From: Ligustrum vulgare
Taxonomy: Eukaryota; Streptophyta; Magnoliopsida; Lamiales; Oleaceae
Assembly (NCBI GenBank): GCA_963555705.1
Contig: OY743190.1
Span: 38,050,929 to 38,114,928, forward strand
Reading direction: 5' to 3'
DNA: 64,000 bases
Each line of letters starts with the position of its first letter. Position 1 is the first letter of the stretch. The notes below the pieces were generated by a model. That model worked only from the letters and a program-made list of their open reading frames with translations. It was not told where the DNA came from and searched no databases. Below, piece by piece: positions 47,722-60,100 of the stretch. A program made the position numbers and the translations under genes.

Positions 47722-48650
47722 TTCAGTTTGCAGGTTCTGTAGACATCATGATATACATATAAGTCAACATCTTGTTTCCAACTCGTCAAGATATCCTTAT
47801 TTTAAGTTATATTTTTATGAAATATTACATGAATGCTTAAATGTTACATACTAACTCAAATAAAAAGGAAATTTTACACATTTCATCCATAACGTAGATG
47901 CAAAAAAAGTTAAAACTAAAAGTTTTACATTTCCAAAACATATAAGAGCCTACAGGATACATTGTGCGGGGGTGGGAATGAACTAAGTATCGGGAGATGT
48001 AGGATCCATAGGAGCGTCAGGGACACGGGTCTTGATTGAGAAATGTTGTTCAATCACACCAACTTGAGCAGATAAATCATGGATCGACTGTAGAATAGTC
48101 GTCTATGCTCTCCTCGATTCCTCTACAAATGTAGTCCAACTAGGAGCCTGAGATAATGTACCCTGAGTCTCGGTGACATGCTCCATCCTAACCTCCTCCC
48201 TAGCACGGCTAGCATCTGGATAAGCACCAACACCCTTACCTGCAGCACCCTCACCTCCAATCCCCTGTCCATGACCACCTTCTATGGGATGCTTCGGAAC
48301 CCAAACCCTTGGATGTGACTTAGTATAACCCATCTGGCTAAAGTAGCTAGTCCAAAAATTTGGTTCAGAAGAACTGGATGTAACAACTCTCCCTCGAAAC
48401 CAATCCCCTCATGACGCAAAATCTCCATCACCACTCACCCATATAGTAACCTACTACTGCGAACACTCGCACTCTCTACTAAACCATCCAAAATAAGGTA
48501 TACTAAATCAACTTGTCTTTCCATGCACACTCTCTTCAGAAACCATAAATCCTTCGACTGTAAATTCGAATGCTTATTCCCACGAGGTTTAATCGGGTGT
48601 GTAAACATGAGGTGTAGGAATCCTCTATGAAATGGTCAAAGTGGTGCATT

Positions 48651-48940
48651 GTAGCGTACCCGGTCCTCAAGGGCTGCCGGCCGTCTACTCATGGTCTTTC
48701 CACTCCCCCCTGGTCGTCCTGCTCCTCAAGGGCTGGCAGCCTCGTTTCAAGGAAGTGGATTTTTGCAGGGATTCCATGAAGTTTGTACTTAACCCCTAGG
48801 TACAAGGTTCGAATCCCTGGGGAGGCAAAAATCCACTTCCTGGAAACGAGGCTGCCAGCCCTTGAGGAGCAGGACGCCAGGGGGGGAGTGGAAAGACCAT
48901 GAGTAGACGGCTGGCAGCCCTTGAGGACCGGGTACGCTAC
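48651..48940. repeat. Long hairpin with 116-base arms in SINE unit 1
   Basis: 48651-48766 is the inverted complement of 48825-48940 with few mismatches; the 58-base loop contains the B box. The arms begin GTAGCGTACCCGGTCC and end GTGGATTTTTGC. Confidence 0.9.
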
Positions 48941-49533
48941 AAAAAAGGCGCCTTTTTGTAACGACCCTTAGACCACTAATGGTAGCAGGATTCTAAGAAT
49001 CATTGTACTAAACCCCTAGGTGCATGATTCGAATCCTGGGGAAGGAAAAAATCCACTTCTGGAGAAGGCCCCAGTGAGGGAGCCAGGGGGAGTGGAAAGA
49101 CCATGAGTGCGACCCGGAGAAGGCCCCAGCGAGGGAGTCGGGTCGTTACAAAAAAGGCGCTCTAATGATACCAGGGATTCCATGAAGTTTGTACTTAACC
49201 CCTAGGTACAAGGTTCGAATCCCTGGGGAGGCAAAAATCCACTTCCTGGAAACGAGGCTGCCAGCCCTTGAGGAGCAGGACGACCAGGGGGGAGTGGAAA
49301 GACCACGAGTGGACGGCCGGTAGCCCTTGAGGACCGGGTACGTGGTCTAATGGTACCAGGGATTCCATGAAGGTTGTACTTAACCCCTAGGTACAAGGTT
49401 CGAATCCCTGGGGAGGCAAAAAATTCACTTCATGGAAACGAGGCTGCCAGCCCTTGAGGAGCAGGACGACCAGGGGGGGAGTGGAAAGACCATGAGTAGA
49501 CGGTCGGCAGCCCTTGTGGACCGGGTACACTAC
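48651..49533 (+). mobile_element. Tandem array of four tRNA-derived SINE units
   Basis: Unit 1 (48767-48940, with an inverted copy of its tail at 48651-48766), unit 2 (about 48955-49152, diverged), unit 3 (about 49158-49342) and unit 4 (49343-49533). Units 1, 3 and 4 contain the B box GGTTCGAATCC (48806, 49212, 49397); unit 2 has GATTCGAATCC (49026). Units 3 and 4 begin with an A-box-like TCTAATGRTACCAGG. The array interrupts the antisense ORF; TGCAT on both sides may be the target duplication. Confidence 0.75.
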
Positions 49534-50667
49534 ATGCATGATTGGAACTATCCACAAATGTAGGATCAACAAAAAAAAACCTACATACACCTACATTCTC
49601 AAAACTAGAATCATAAATCACCCTACCCTCGTGTATCTCAAAGATCTCTCAAATCTTTGAAGGACCAACCCAAAAGTCTTCCCCTTCACCATTGTTTTCA
49701 AAATTCCATCACCTCGAACCACACGCTCATTCTTAGTCTCCTCATCATAAGCCGTTTGTATCTTTGCATTTGCGTAAAATATTTGAATTAACCTATCACA
49801 TACTTTTTCCCCATGTTCTAGAAATTTAAGCAAACCAAAATGCTCAAAATATGGTAGGTATTTAAATTGAAATGAGCGAAGAAAGGAAATTTTTAAAACT
49901 CTTCTTGACATAATTGGTAACTTCTTTAATGCAAGAAAATGGGATTGAGTTTCCGCACTAAGGAAAAACATGTTCGGAAAGGTGGTTAAATCATCAAACT
50001 CACTATCACTAGGTTCATGTGATTCAACCACCTTCTCTTTACCTCTACCTCTACCTCTACCATGACTAGATGAATAAGAAGCCCTACCTCTAGTTGTAGT
50101 AGTGGAAGTACGTCTAGGTCGTTGAGTGGGTCATGGGTTGACATCAATGGCATGAACACATTTAGTGCGTGGTTCACACACTCCTGAAAGTGATATCTCT
50201 TGAGTAGATTCTGAATCAACTGACATAGATGTGGATTTGGATGGAGAATTTTCAGAATGAGATTGAGATTTTTCAATGGAATCTTCAAAAGTGGATTTTT
50301 CAGTGGAAGGAATTGAACTACCCGATAGATTTCCACCTATTTTCGTTTTTAGTGAAACCCCATGCTTAATTCTGGTCATGGTGACTAAATAGACTGAAAG
50401 TAAGAACAAATTTACGAAATTGGATGAAGTTCGAAGGAGTTTAGAGAGAATTGGAGGTTTAAAATTTAAAATTTTGCATGAAAATGACAACTTGAACCTA
50501 TTAAACCGCGACTATGTATTGATATGTTACCTATATGTATCAATACATTGAAGCGGTAAATAGATTCCGCTTATACATGTATTGATACAATAAGTAATAT
50601 TTTGTTAAAAATTCAATTTTTGAATTTTAATATGATTTAATATTTTGATATATTCTAAGGTTAAAAA

Positions 50668-52130
50668 ATGTCTCACATAAGTTCATCTCGATCCTCGAAA
50701 ACTGTTGCGGTTCAACAACAAGCTTGACAGATCAAACAACTAATAAATTATAATGGTGAAAGTCAACCTAATCAAATTCCAAATGATGGTGGAGCGATTA
50801 CTAAAAGATTTTGACGCTTGAAATCTCCAGTGTTTGAAGATGCCAAAGATCTAATAGATACTGAGAATTGGATCAAAAAAATTGAACGAATGATCCTGTA
50901 TGTGCATACACCTAATGAAGAGAGTAAATTGTACTACATTTATGCTACGTGGAAGTACCAGTTACTGGTGGGATACCCTGATTCAACTAGAAGGAGCCGT
51001 AGCTTTTGATTGGGAAAGGTTTTGTCAAAAATTCCGTAACAAATATATTTCGACATCAGTACAGAATCAAAAACTTAATGAGTTTATTCAACTGAATCCA
51101 AGGATATATGACAGTAACAGAATATGTAAAGAAATTTGAGGAGTTATCTCAATTTGATAAACACATGGTCAGTCAGCCTTGACACAAAATAGATTGTTTT
51201 ATCGAGGGACTGAAACCTGAACTGAGTAGAGACATGTTAATGTCTTCTTCAACTACTTCTACCTTTTCGAGTATAGTAGAAAGAGCTTTAATGTCTAAAC
51301 AAACAGAAATTAAGATAATGAAAGCCAGAGAAATTCGTAATCAAAATCCTTGAAGGTCGATGACTCTATGGAATCCTCAACATACCAATAGAAGTGGTGG
51401 CAACAAATTCTCGAGGTCATTCTAACCTTAACCAACCACCAAGAAGAATGAAATAAAGAGCACTGAGGTAAATCCGTTGTCATGCTCATATTGTGGAAAA
51501 TCGCATAGAGGTCCTTGTCGAACCCAACTAGGGTTATGTTACGGCTCTGAAGAAAAGGTCATTTGTTAAGAGATTGTACCAAACAAAAAAAGCTAATCAG
51601 GCCAAACCTGGCCAGTCCTTTGCCGCAATCTGGCCAGGTTTATGCTTTAGTGCAACCGAAAGCTTCGAAAAATAATAAAGTGATCACAAATACGACTTGC
51701 CTTTTTTTTTTTCTAAACCAGCTCATACATTATTTGACTCTAGTTCTATTCATTCATTTTTATCCACCCAATTTGTACAATGTCATAAAATACCCATTAA
51801 ACAAACATCTAGCATTTGTGAAATCACTTTACCTGTTGGAAAAGTATATCAAACTCAAAATCGTATATCCGAAGTCCAAATTCAAATAAAGGATAATAAC
51901 TATCCTATCGAACTTATTGTGTTTGATATCAAAGACTTTGATATCATATTACGGATTGACTGGCTATCCAATTATGGGATAATTCAAATTTCACATTCAC
52001 AAGTAAAAATTACAAACATATACATTTTCCAACAATTTGTTCCAAGAGTAAGTTATTCATGTTTTCCAAATGTATTAATGAGTTTCTTAATACAATGATA
52101 AATAAGTATTACAGTACTAACGATCATCCA
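50668..52130 (+). pseudogene. Gypsy gag and protease remnant
   Basis: Starting ATGTCTCACATAAG the frames give a gypsy gag: SPVFEDAKDLIDTENWIKKI, then DWERFCQKFRNKYIS and FIEGLKPEL, a Cys-rich zone near 51480-51580 (CSYCGKSHRGPC, then a GHLLRDC knuckle), and a retropepsin (LFDSSSIHSFLSTQF, VFDIKDFDIIL.IDWLS). The normal active site DSGA has lost its glycine (near 51742). Stops and frameshifts are frequent. No RT follows before 52295. Confidence 0.8.
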
Positions 52131-52295
52131 CTTGCTGATTAAGATAAAAGCGTTCATTTGAGATCGATTTTTCTTTTTACTTTCCATTTTTTATTTAAGA
52201 TATTTATCAATATTTACACGTTTTTTAACTCTAAACTTATACTAGCATTCTTTTCCATGAATAGATGGTACAAAGTTCACATACAGCCCTTTTCC

Positions 52296-52663
52296 CAGTG
52301 TTCTAAAAAGCGTGAAGCGTGACGAAGCGTGGAGCCCAAGAGTCAAGCTTTTGAAGCTTAAGCGGGAGTAAGCGTTAAAAAGCGTTAAAAAGCGTTTTTC
52401 AATTCCTAAATATTTAATTTAAATTTTACACATACTTGAACAAGTAAAAAAAAAAAAAGGAAAAAAAAAAAAAAAAAAAAAAGCCAGCTGCGCGCATCAG
52501 GCACGCTTAAGCGCGCACAATGCGCGCTTAAGCTCGCTTCAGCACGCGTTGTGCGCGCTTCGCGCGCGCTTTTTAGAACAAAATTTTTCAAAACGCGTTT
52601 TTCTCGCTTTTCGCCAAAGCGACGCGCGAGAGGCGCGCACTGTGCGCGCATTTTAGAACACTG
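52296..52663. mobile_element. hAT-type MITE near the 3' end of the WLM gene
   Basis: Terminal inverted repeats CAGTGTTCTAAAA at both ends, 368 bp long, and the exact 8-bp duplication CCTTTTCC at 52288-52295 and 52664-52671. The interior has AAGCG/GCGCGCTT repeats and an A-rich tract (about 52447-52481). Confidence 0.9.
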
Positions 52664-52831
52664 CCTTTTCCTGTGAAGATGAACTCGGTTACAAAATCCC
52701 AAAAAACGAACAAAAACTAGTCAAATAGTTTTCAGCTCAATGTATATCCATAATCTCATCCAACATTACAGATCATTTCAATAGTTACAGAAAAATAGTA
52801 AATAATTTAATAACATGCCACCACACTGAAA

Positions 52832-52837
52832 TTTATT
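52832..52837 (-). terminator. Polyadenylation signal of the WLM gene
   Basis: AATAAA on the minus strand about 75 bases after the stop codon at 52912. Confidence 0.55.
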
Positions 52838-52911
52838 TTTATGTTTTGTACACAACAAATTATTTTTCCTTTTTCCTATTCTACAGAGATTCATCAAATG
52901 CACAGGTGATA

Positions 52912-55900
52912 CTATGCTATGGAAGTCTCAATGGACGATTTGGCAAGCCACAACAAGCCCGGATCATTTCGCTTTAAGACTAGAAATGTTTCCACCTTCC
53001 CGAATTCATCAACCTCCACGTCTTCACAGAACCCAATCATGGCCAGAATGTCCATAGCAGCTGCATAAACAAGTGGATATTGCTAATGAAGTTGTAGCCC
53101 TCGTACAAATAAAATATAACCTCCCTTACAGAGAAGGAAAAGACTAAAAAGTTTGTAGTATACGAAAAAGTATACAAATTCTACATTGAAACCTTGTCTG
53201 CTTATATCAATATGTTAAATACCGTAAATGCTTTTAGACACCTGAATATTTTTATTGGAGCCCTCTCTACCGATCCCAATCCCCTTCAAACTCTAAATGT
53301 AGAAAGTAGAGGCTAAGAAGTAACACGGAAAAAACTACCCAATACACATTTTCGTATTCCAAATGTACTAGTTCATTCAACAACAAACCACGTTAATGTT
53401 AACATGTATATACAAGCTCCTGTTTCATTACGCTAAAAACGTTGATAAAAATTCAAAGTCAGCAACTAATTTCAATAGCACATTTCATGAGATTCACAAC
53501 TTTTATCAAGTTTTTAAACACGCATTTCATCAACTTTTATCAAAATCTCCTAAAAATCGTATTTTTAGCTAAACCAAACAGGGATTAAATGTAAAAATAA
53601 AGAATAGCTGAATTTTTACCTTTGTAATTAATAATATTCCTTTGTATAGTGGCATTAGACTGCAACATATCACCCAAAACAGCCGGGATTCAAGTTAAAA
53701 CGGTAACCATCCAAATTAATTACTGACTTTTTTTATTATTACTGTGCATAATTTCAACGTACCTTTCGCAGTTTTTTGAATTTCATTTCATTTGGATGTT
53801 CAATCACATTACTGCATAAAAGTAGATCAACACTCCGTTAGAAGTTCAACATAAAAGTAGAGAGATCAATAAAAATGATTAATTGAATTTCAGTGTTTAC
53901 CATATTATCTTGAACAGAGTTTGCAGAGCAATACCACCACCAGAGGGATATACTACACGTCTAAGGATCTCAATAGCATTTTGCAGACGACCACAAATAA
54001 CAGTAACAGGGTCTTCGATTCTCTGCAGCTCTGAGTCATTTGGATCGGGCTCTTTGGTTTGACTCCTTGAAACTCCCTCCTGAACTACCATAATATCATT
54101 TGAATCAGGCTGTACCGGCATGATTTCTTCCCCGTGAGAACCATCTGGATCAGGCTTCCAGGGAGCCTTGTTCACATAACTAGGCGATTCCATGATTTGC
54201 GGGATAACACAGTCTATTAGATCAGTTCTCTCAGAATTTTCAAATTTCATGCAAATTTGTCTGACTTCAAAATTTTTGGGATCAGATTCCAGATTATTAA
54301 CCGATGGTTCAGGGGTAGCTTTGTCCACAGAATGAACTTTTGAGTCAACAGAGTCAAATTCATTCAGTGTGGCAGTTTTTTCTGCAACAGAATCAATTTC
54401 CATGACTTCATCACTTTCACTATCACCAGCATCTGAAACACTAGTGCTTTCCTGCACAGTCTATCATGATATCTTGTCAATTGTTCCTCTGGTTGTTAAG
54501 CATTGTTCTGAACAGATGAAAGTAATTAATGTTCCAATTACCTCAGGAGATCTCAAAAGTGACGTAGATGTGTTTGCTAAACGTGTATAAGCAGCAGCCA
54601 CTGAAGATATGCGAGCATCAGGAATAATAAATGCCTGCCCTCCAAGCTTCTGTGATGTACTAACATTATTATTATTAATGGCAAGCTCCTCATAATGTTG
54701 CAAATTTCTAATTCTGCTCAAGGTGTGGCTGCTTGATTTAGTCCAATCAAGAGTAGCAGCTTCCTTGTTAAGCTGTCCAGGGAAGATGTTAACTCAAAAC
54801 ATAGTTCACCAAATATATTCCATGCAGAGATATCCCGAGAAAATGAATACGTTCAGTCACATCCTATGTTGGTTGGACTTGGACTTCGGGTACATATCTA
54901 GGATTCTACCATTTATGAATCTTCTAAAACCTAGGACATGGGAATTGGGAACATGGCTAAAAAAGATCCAATATTTAGCCCTTGTATGGCAGGGCTTTTT
55001 GGTTTGTGTGTGGGCCAAACTTCTATGACGGCTTGATGCATGACTTGACAAAATATCAATGAAATACCCAAAAAAAAGTCCTGTTTTGAATCTGTTGGGG
55101 AAATTAAGAAGAGGGTAATTCCCTCTTCTCATAATGTATGTAAATCAAGAGTACCAATGGAAGGGGTCAGATAGAGCTTCAGGGATGGGCTAATTGGCAG
55201 AATATTTTAATGACAATTTAAATGGTCAATCCAGCAAGTAATCTGCTTTTAGCAAATTCATACAGGGGCTTAGAAGTTAGACATGATGTGGATACATCTT
55301 AAGAACTTAAATTTTTTTTAAAAATTTAATATATTGATAATTTTTTATGCATTAGGGATATATAATATTATTTGTTTGAATTTAGAACAATTTCAATTGC
55401 AAATATTAATATTTAATTTGATCTACATTTTAAGCCTAGGAACACGATATACAAACTAATCCCTTTAAAGAAAAAATGATATAAAGGATCCTTTTATGAT
55501 TTAAAGGATTTAACATAGATCTCATACCCTTATCCTTGTCGTCTCATGTCAACATGGGTACTTCATCCAAAATGGATAGTCCAAGCAACATAGGTGTAGC
55601 GATCGAGAATTTTTATTTATTTTTTTAAAAAAAAATTAATTTCTTGAAATGGGTCGCTACGGCAACCTAAATTTAATAAAAGCGTGGTCGCCTAGCCATT
55701 TGAAATTTTAAAGTCAACAAGATATATTTTAATCCATTAAAGCCTTAGTCAAATTTTAAAAGTTGTTATTTCATTATTTGTTTTAAGCCCAAATTTTATT
55801 CCTTTTGGATCCAATTTATTTCAAGTGCAAACTTTCAACTTTTATTATTATTATTATTTTATTATTATTGTCAAAATTTAGATTAATCAAATTAAATCTT

Positions 55901-57119
55901 TCCTTGTCGGCTGGTCTATATTTCCAAATTCCCACCCAATTACCATTAATCAATGATTCGCCCTAATTTTCCATTATTAATCCCAAATCAATACATAATA
56001 TACATCCCTCATTCCCTCACATTCACGTAACACATTGCATAGGGAACACTTTTGCAGCACCAACTTCTGGGCATGAATTCTCCTCCCATCAAACTGGTAA
56101 TGGAGCGACCAAGAATTGTTAATTATATTAAAAATTTAATTTATTAAAACGAGTCGTTACGACTTCAACCAATTTTTAATGAAAACGTGTTCTAGCCATA
56201 TTATTATTTTAAGATTATATGATGAAAATTTTAAATTCATTTAGATCTTAAATTCAATTTTCAATTTTAAAGTTGTCCAAAATCATTATTTTCGTTTTAA
56301 AACCCGAAACTTTATTTATTATTAATCCGATATATTTGGAGTCCAAAATTTCTGATTTTTATTTAATTTGAATTCAATTAAAAGATTTGATTCAACCTTT
56401 CATTTCCAAAACCCCCTCTATCATCAAAGATTTAGGTTACAAAACTTAATTTACAATCAAAGTATTAACCTTACAAATTCTAAATCCCAAAAACAGTGTA
56501 TAATTCATCTCCCTTCTCCACTTCTTTCCCTCACGTTCAGAGCACACAGATTCAAACTTCAGCAATTTCACAATCGACCCTTGGTAAGATTACAGTCATT
56601 CTTCACACACAGTCTACAGATTTCAACCACCAAACCATCAACCGAGTACCAAAAATATGCATTACGAACTTGACATACACCTAATCAAACCATAGTCAAG
56701 CCATGTCTAATGACAAACTCCAAAACCAGTTGACATCGCACAACCAATCTAAAGAACTTAAACCACCATCATAACCGAGCAACACCTCCATCGAACCCAT
56801 CCACCGCCACCACTGACTGCCCTCGTCAAAATCCCCAACCAAAATTCACTCAAAAACCACAAAGAACTGAAGAATAAACAAAGCCCGAACACTTACATCG
56901 ACCATCGACCCATGATGACTAGATTTTTCGCTGAAGACAGTCACTGCCCGAATGTTGAATCCACCTCCTTTTGCACAATCCAGGCCAAACCTTCTTTAGA
57001 CATACACAACTCCCACCGTGTGTCGGCGGTGCCATCGTCGGCGTAAGAGCCGACGGCTGCGTCGTGGAGAGGCCAAAGCCCCTCCCCCTACGATCGCCCT
57101 TCTCTTCTCTCTATTGGTT

Positions 57120-57160
<41 letters not shown>

Positions 57161-60100
57161 GTTGATTGTTTAAAAATGTTGATTTTTGTTAAATTATCCC
57201 TTAAGTCCCCCATTATTCAAAGATGTTTTAATTTTCTGCCCCTGAACTTTTGATAATAATTAGTCAACACCAAATGTTTTAAACCTTACAAGCCAGACCA
57301 ATAGTTTTCAAAATCATCTATTCAGTCCCAAAACTTTTCAATTATGTAGATTTTCAATTTAACCCCTAAACTTTTATTTTCATTTTAAATCTATAAATTC
57401 CAAAATACTAATTTAAGATTTTATTTTATTTAGCTAGACGATGAATACGAACGTTTTCAAAATATTGACGTTATTTTCCCGCTGATTCAAACTTTGTTAA
57501 ATTTTGATGTAGACTCATTTCTTATTAATTGATTTAGCTATAATTACATGTTGAATGTGTGATTATTTGATTTACATGTTGAAGTTATGATGTTATATGC
57601 GCTATAACTTACATGCATTTATTGCATGTTGAGACAAGACGAGGCTATTTTATGCACTTATTTGATATGAGACATGATACCATGTTCAAAGGCTATACAA
57701 AAAGCATGTTGTAGTACGTTTTGCACGTTTACATGTTTAACTGCAGTATAAGTTCATTAATTTGTGATAAGCCTACTGAGTATTTCATTGAAATACTCAT
57801 CCCATTTTTAACAATATTTGCAAATTTCAGAGATAGTGGCGAATGATGGTCAGTGATGGCAAATAAATGAATAAATGTTTATTTTTGGATATTTAAGTTA
57901 TTGATGAATTATTGAGAAATTTAAATTTTATGAATGTTTGAAGGTTTTAAGAACTTTCCTTAAGAAAGATTAGTTATTTTGTCTAATTTACTTAAAATCT
58001 TGAATTATTGATCGCTTGGAATTTTTATATAAACCACAGGAGTTTGAATTTCTGTTATTTTTCGTTAAACCTTACTTCGAAAGTCAGTTATAAAGAATGA
58101 CGTGACGTTTCGAGTTTTCGGAACTCAGGGTGTTACAGCTTAATTTTCAATTTAGGCAGAAAGTCATAGATTGAAATCCATATGTTGATCCTAGAACATT
58201 AATTTCTGCTATTTGATCTAGTGCCAAGGGGTTCTCTTTTACTATTATTTCCAAGTCTTCGATCATAAATGCATCTGTCGTGGCATCCATTGATACAACA
58301 GATTTAGATACTCAAGCGGAAAAAGCTTAAGTTTACATAGCCACCGACAATATGACAAATCCCATATACATTGCAGAACCAAGCCCTGAAACACCATAGC
58401 CACCCACCTCTTCTTCAATCTGCAATAGCAGGTTTCTCATACCCACATACACCCCCACACCATAGCCAACCGCCACTAATAAGAAACACCACAAACCGCC
58501 GCTCAAAACTTTTAAATTTCCAATAGACTATTTTAAATTAATCTAGACGAGGAGCACGAACATTTTGGAGATTGACATTATTTCGCATTCTAAACTCAAA
58601 CTCCTTTGAATTGAGGTTGATTCAAAACCTATTAATTGATTTGAATTTTGGTTACATGTGAATATGTAAATTATGTAATTATTTATATTGGGGATGAACA
58701 AATAAACCACCAACCCACTAAATCGAATCAAACCATAACAAATGGTTTCGTTTGGAAAAATTCCAAACCGCTTTAAACAGTTTAGTTTATGTTTCAATTG
58801 TCGAACCCGCAGTTTCAAACCGCAACCTGCTAAGTTTTAAACAAATTATAAAAAAAATGAGTGCAGAACTAGCTTATCAAATTCAAATTGTCATTGAAAT
58901 CTTTAAGTCATTTTGATTGCTGTTGTGATTTCTTTTCTAGTAGAAATGAGTTATAGAATAACTTTTATCAAAATTTGGATGTATTCTTGAAAGATTTCTA
59001 GCATTTGTCAATTCCAAAAAATGTGACAATTATTCAGGAATAAAGCTCTGTTCTAATCTATGCATGTTAGATCCCTCCTAAAAAAGTCCAACTTCATTCC
59101 AACTATAACTATTGAAAGCCGCAAAAATATTAAAATGAGGCTTGCAGTTTCTATTGAAGAACTTTATAAACAAATTAGAAGAAAATTCATTATGACACAT
59201 ATTTATAACATACTAAATAGAAGAAATACTCTTTCAGTAACATAATGTGTTGTCTTCTATTTATGTGAATGGTTTTTAACAAATAAATCTTATTGTAGTT
59301 GCAACCTGCCGGAGTAATCCTCTTGCCAATGTGAGTTGCATTACGAAAAAAATTCAAGAATACCTTTTAACGTAATCTACGTAATGGTCAGTTGGTATTA
59401 CTTAGTTATCGACCATAAAGTTGGTATTGATCATTTACTCAATGCTATGTATCAATTGTGAAATTTGTGATCTTTGCTATCGGTAAATTAATCATTCATT
59501 TATTCTTGCATTATTGTACAAGAATGTGCCTTGGTTTAGGTCCACTATTTATTTGATTGTAAACTGCAGTTTTAAACCGCACCAAACCGTAAAACATGGT
59601 TTAGTTTGGTTTGGTTTAGAAAATGAAATGATTTGGTTTGGTTTGAAAATTTTCCAAACCGTTTTAAACGGTTTGGTTTGAAATTTCGCTACAAACCGCC
59701 CAAATCAAACCATATTCACCCCTAATTTATATGTTGAGAAGACACAAAACGAGGCTTCTTTTTTGCATTTATTATATGATGATGCTTATGTTCAGAGAAT
59801 TTACCAAAGGAATTTTTATAGCATGATTTGCATATTTATGTGTACACTTATACTTTGAACCAATTAATTTGAGACGTGTCTACCAAGTATTTCTAAGAAA
59901 CACTCCCCCCGTTTTAAACTTATCTGTAGATTTCGGATATATAGGCAAATGACAGGCAGTGGTGGCGAATAAATGAATAAACTCTAGAAATTTTCTATTT
60001 GAAGAATTTCATTATTTTGAAGAATTATGAATTATTTTGTTTTTTTATTTTTTTTATTTTGGGATTTTCGAACATTTGAAAGTTTTTGCAATAATAAATA

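Larger units (their letters stand above)
47950..50388 (-). pseudogene. Antisense ORF upstream of gag, broken by SINE insertion
   Basis: The minus strand starts MTRIKHGVSLKTKIGG (50388), has a Ser-rich stretch, then 49618-50031 with MFFLSAETQSHFLALKK, YFEHFGLLKFLEHG and IQIFYANAKIQ. It continues in another frame to about 49540, where the SINE array interrupts, and resumes left of 48650 with VYLILDGLVESASVRSSRLLYG and a Gly-rich tail (48103-48333). This pattern is that of the uncharacterised extra ORFs of plant gypsy elements. The function is unknown. Several frameshifts and stops are present. Confidence 0.6.

Noticed and set aside
48806..49407. tRNA genes, because of exact GGTTCGAATCC motifs
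   Set aside because: No cloverleaf with paired acceptor stem can be drawn around them, and the units continue into a shared SINE body.
52406..52702. 98-codon minus-strand frame rich in Arg and Ala
   Set aside because: It is produced by GCGCGCTT repeats of the hAT-type MITE.
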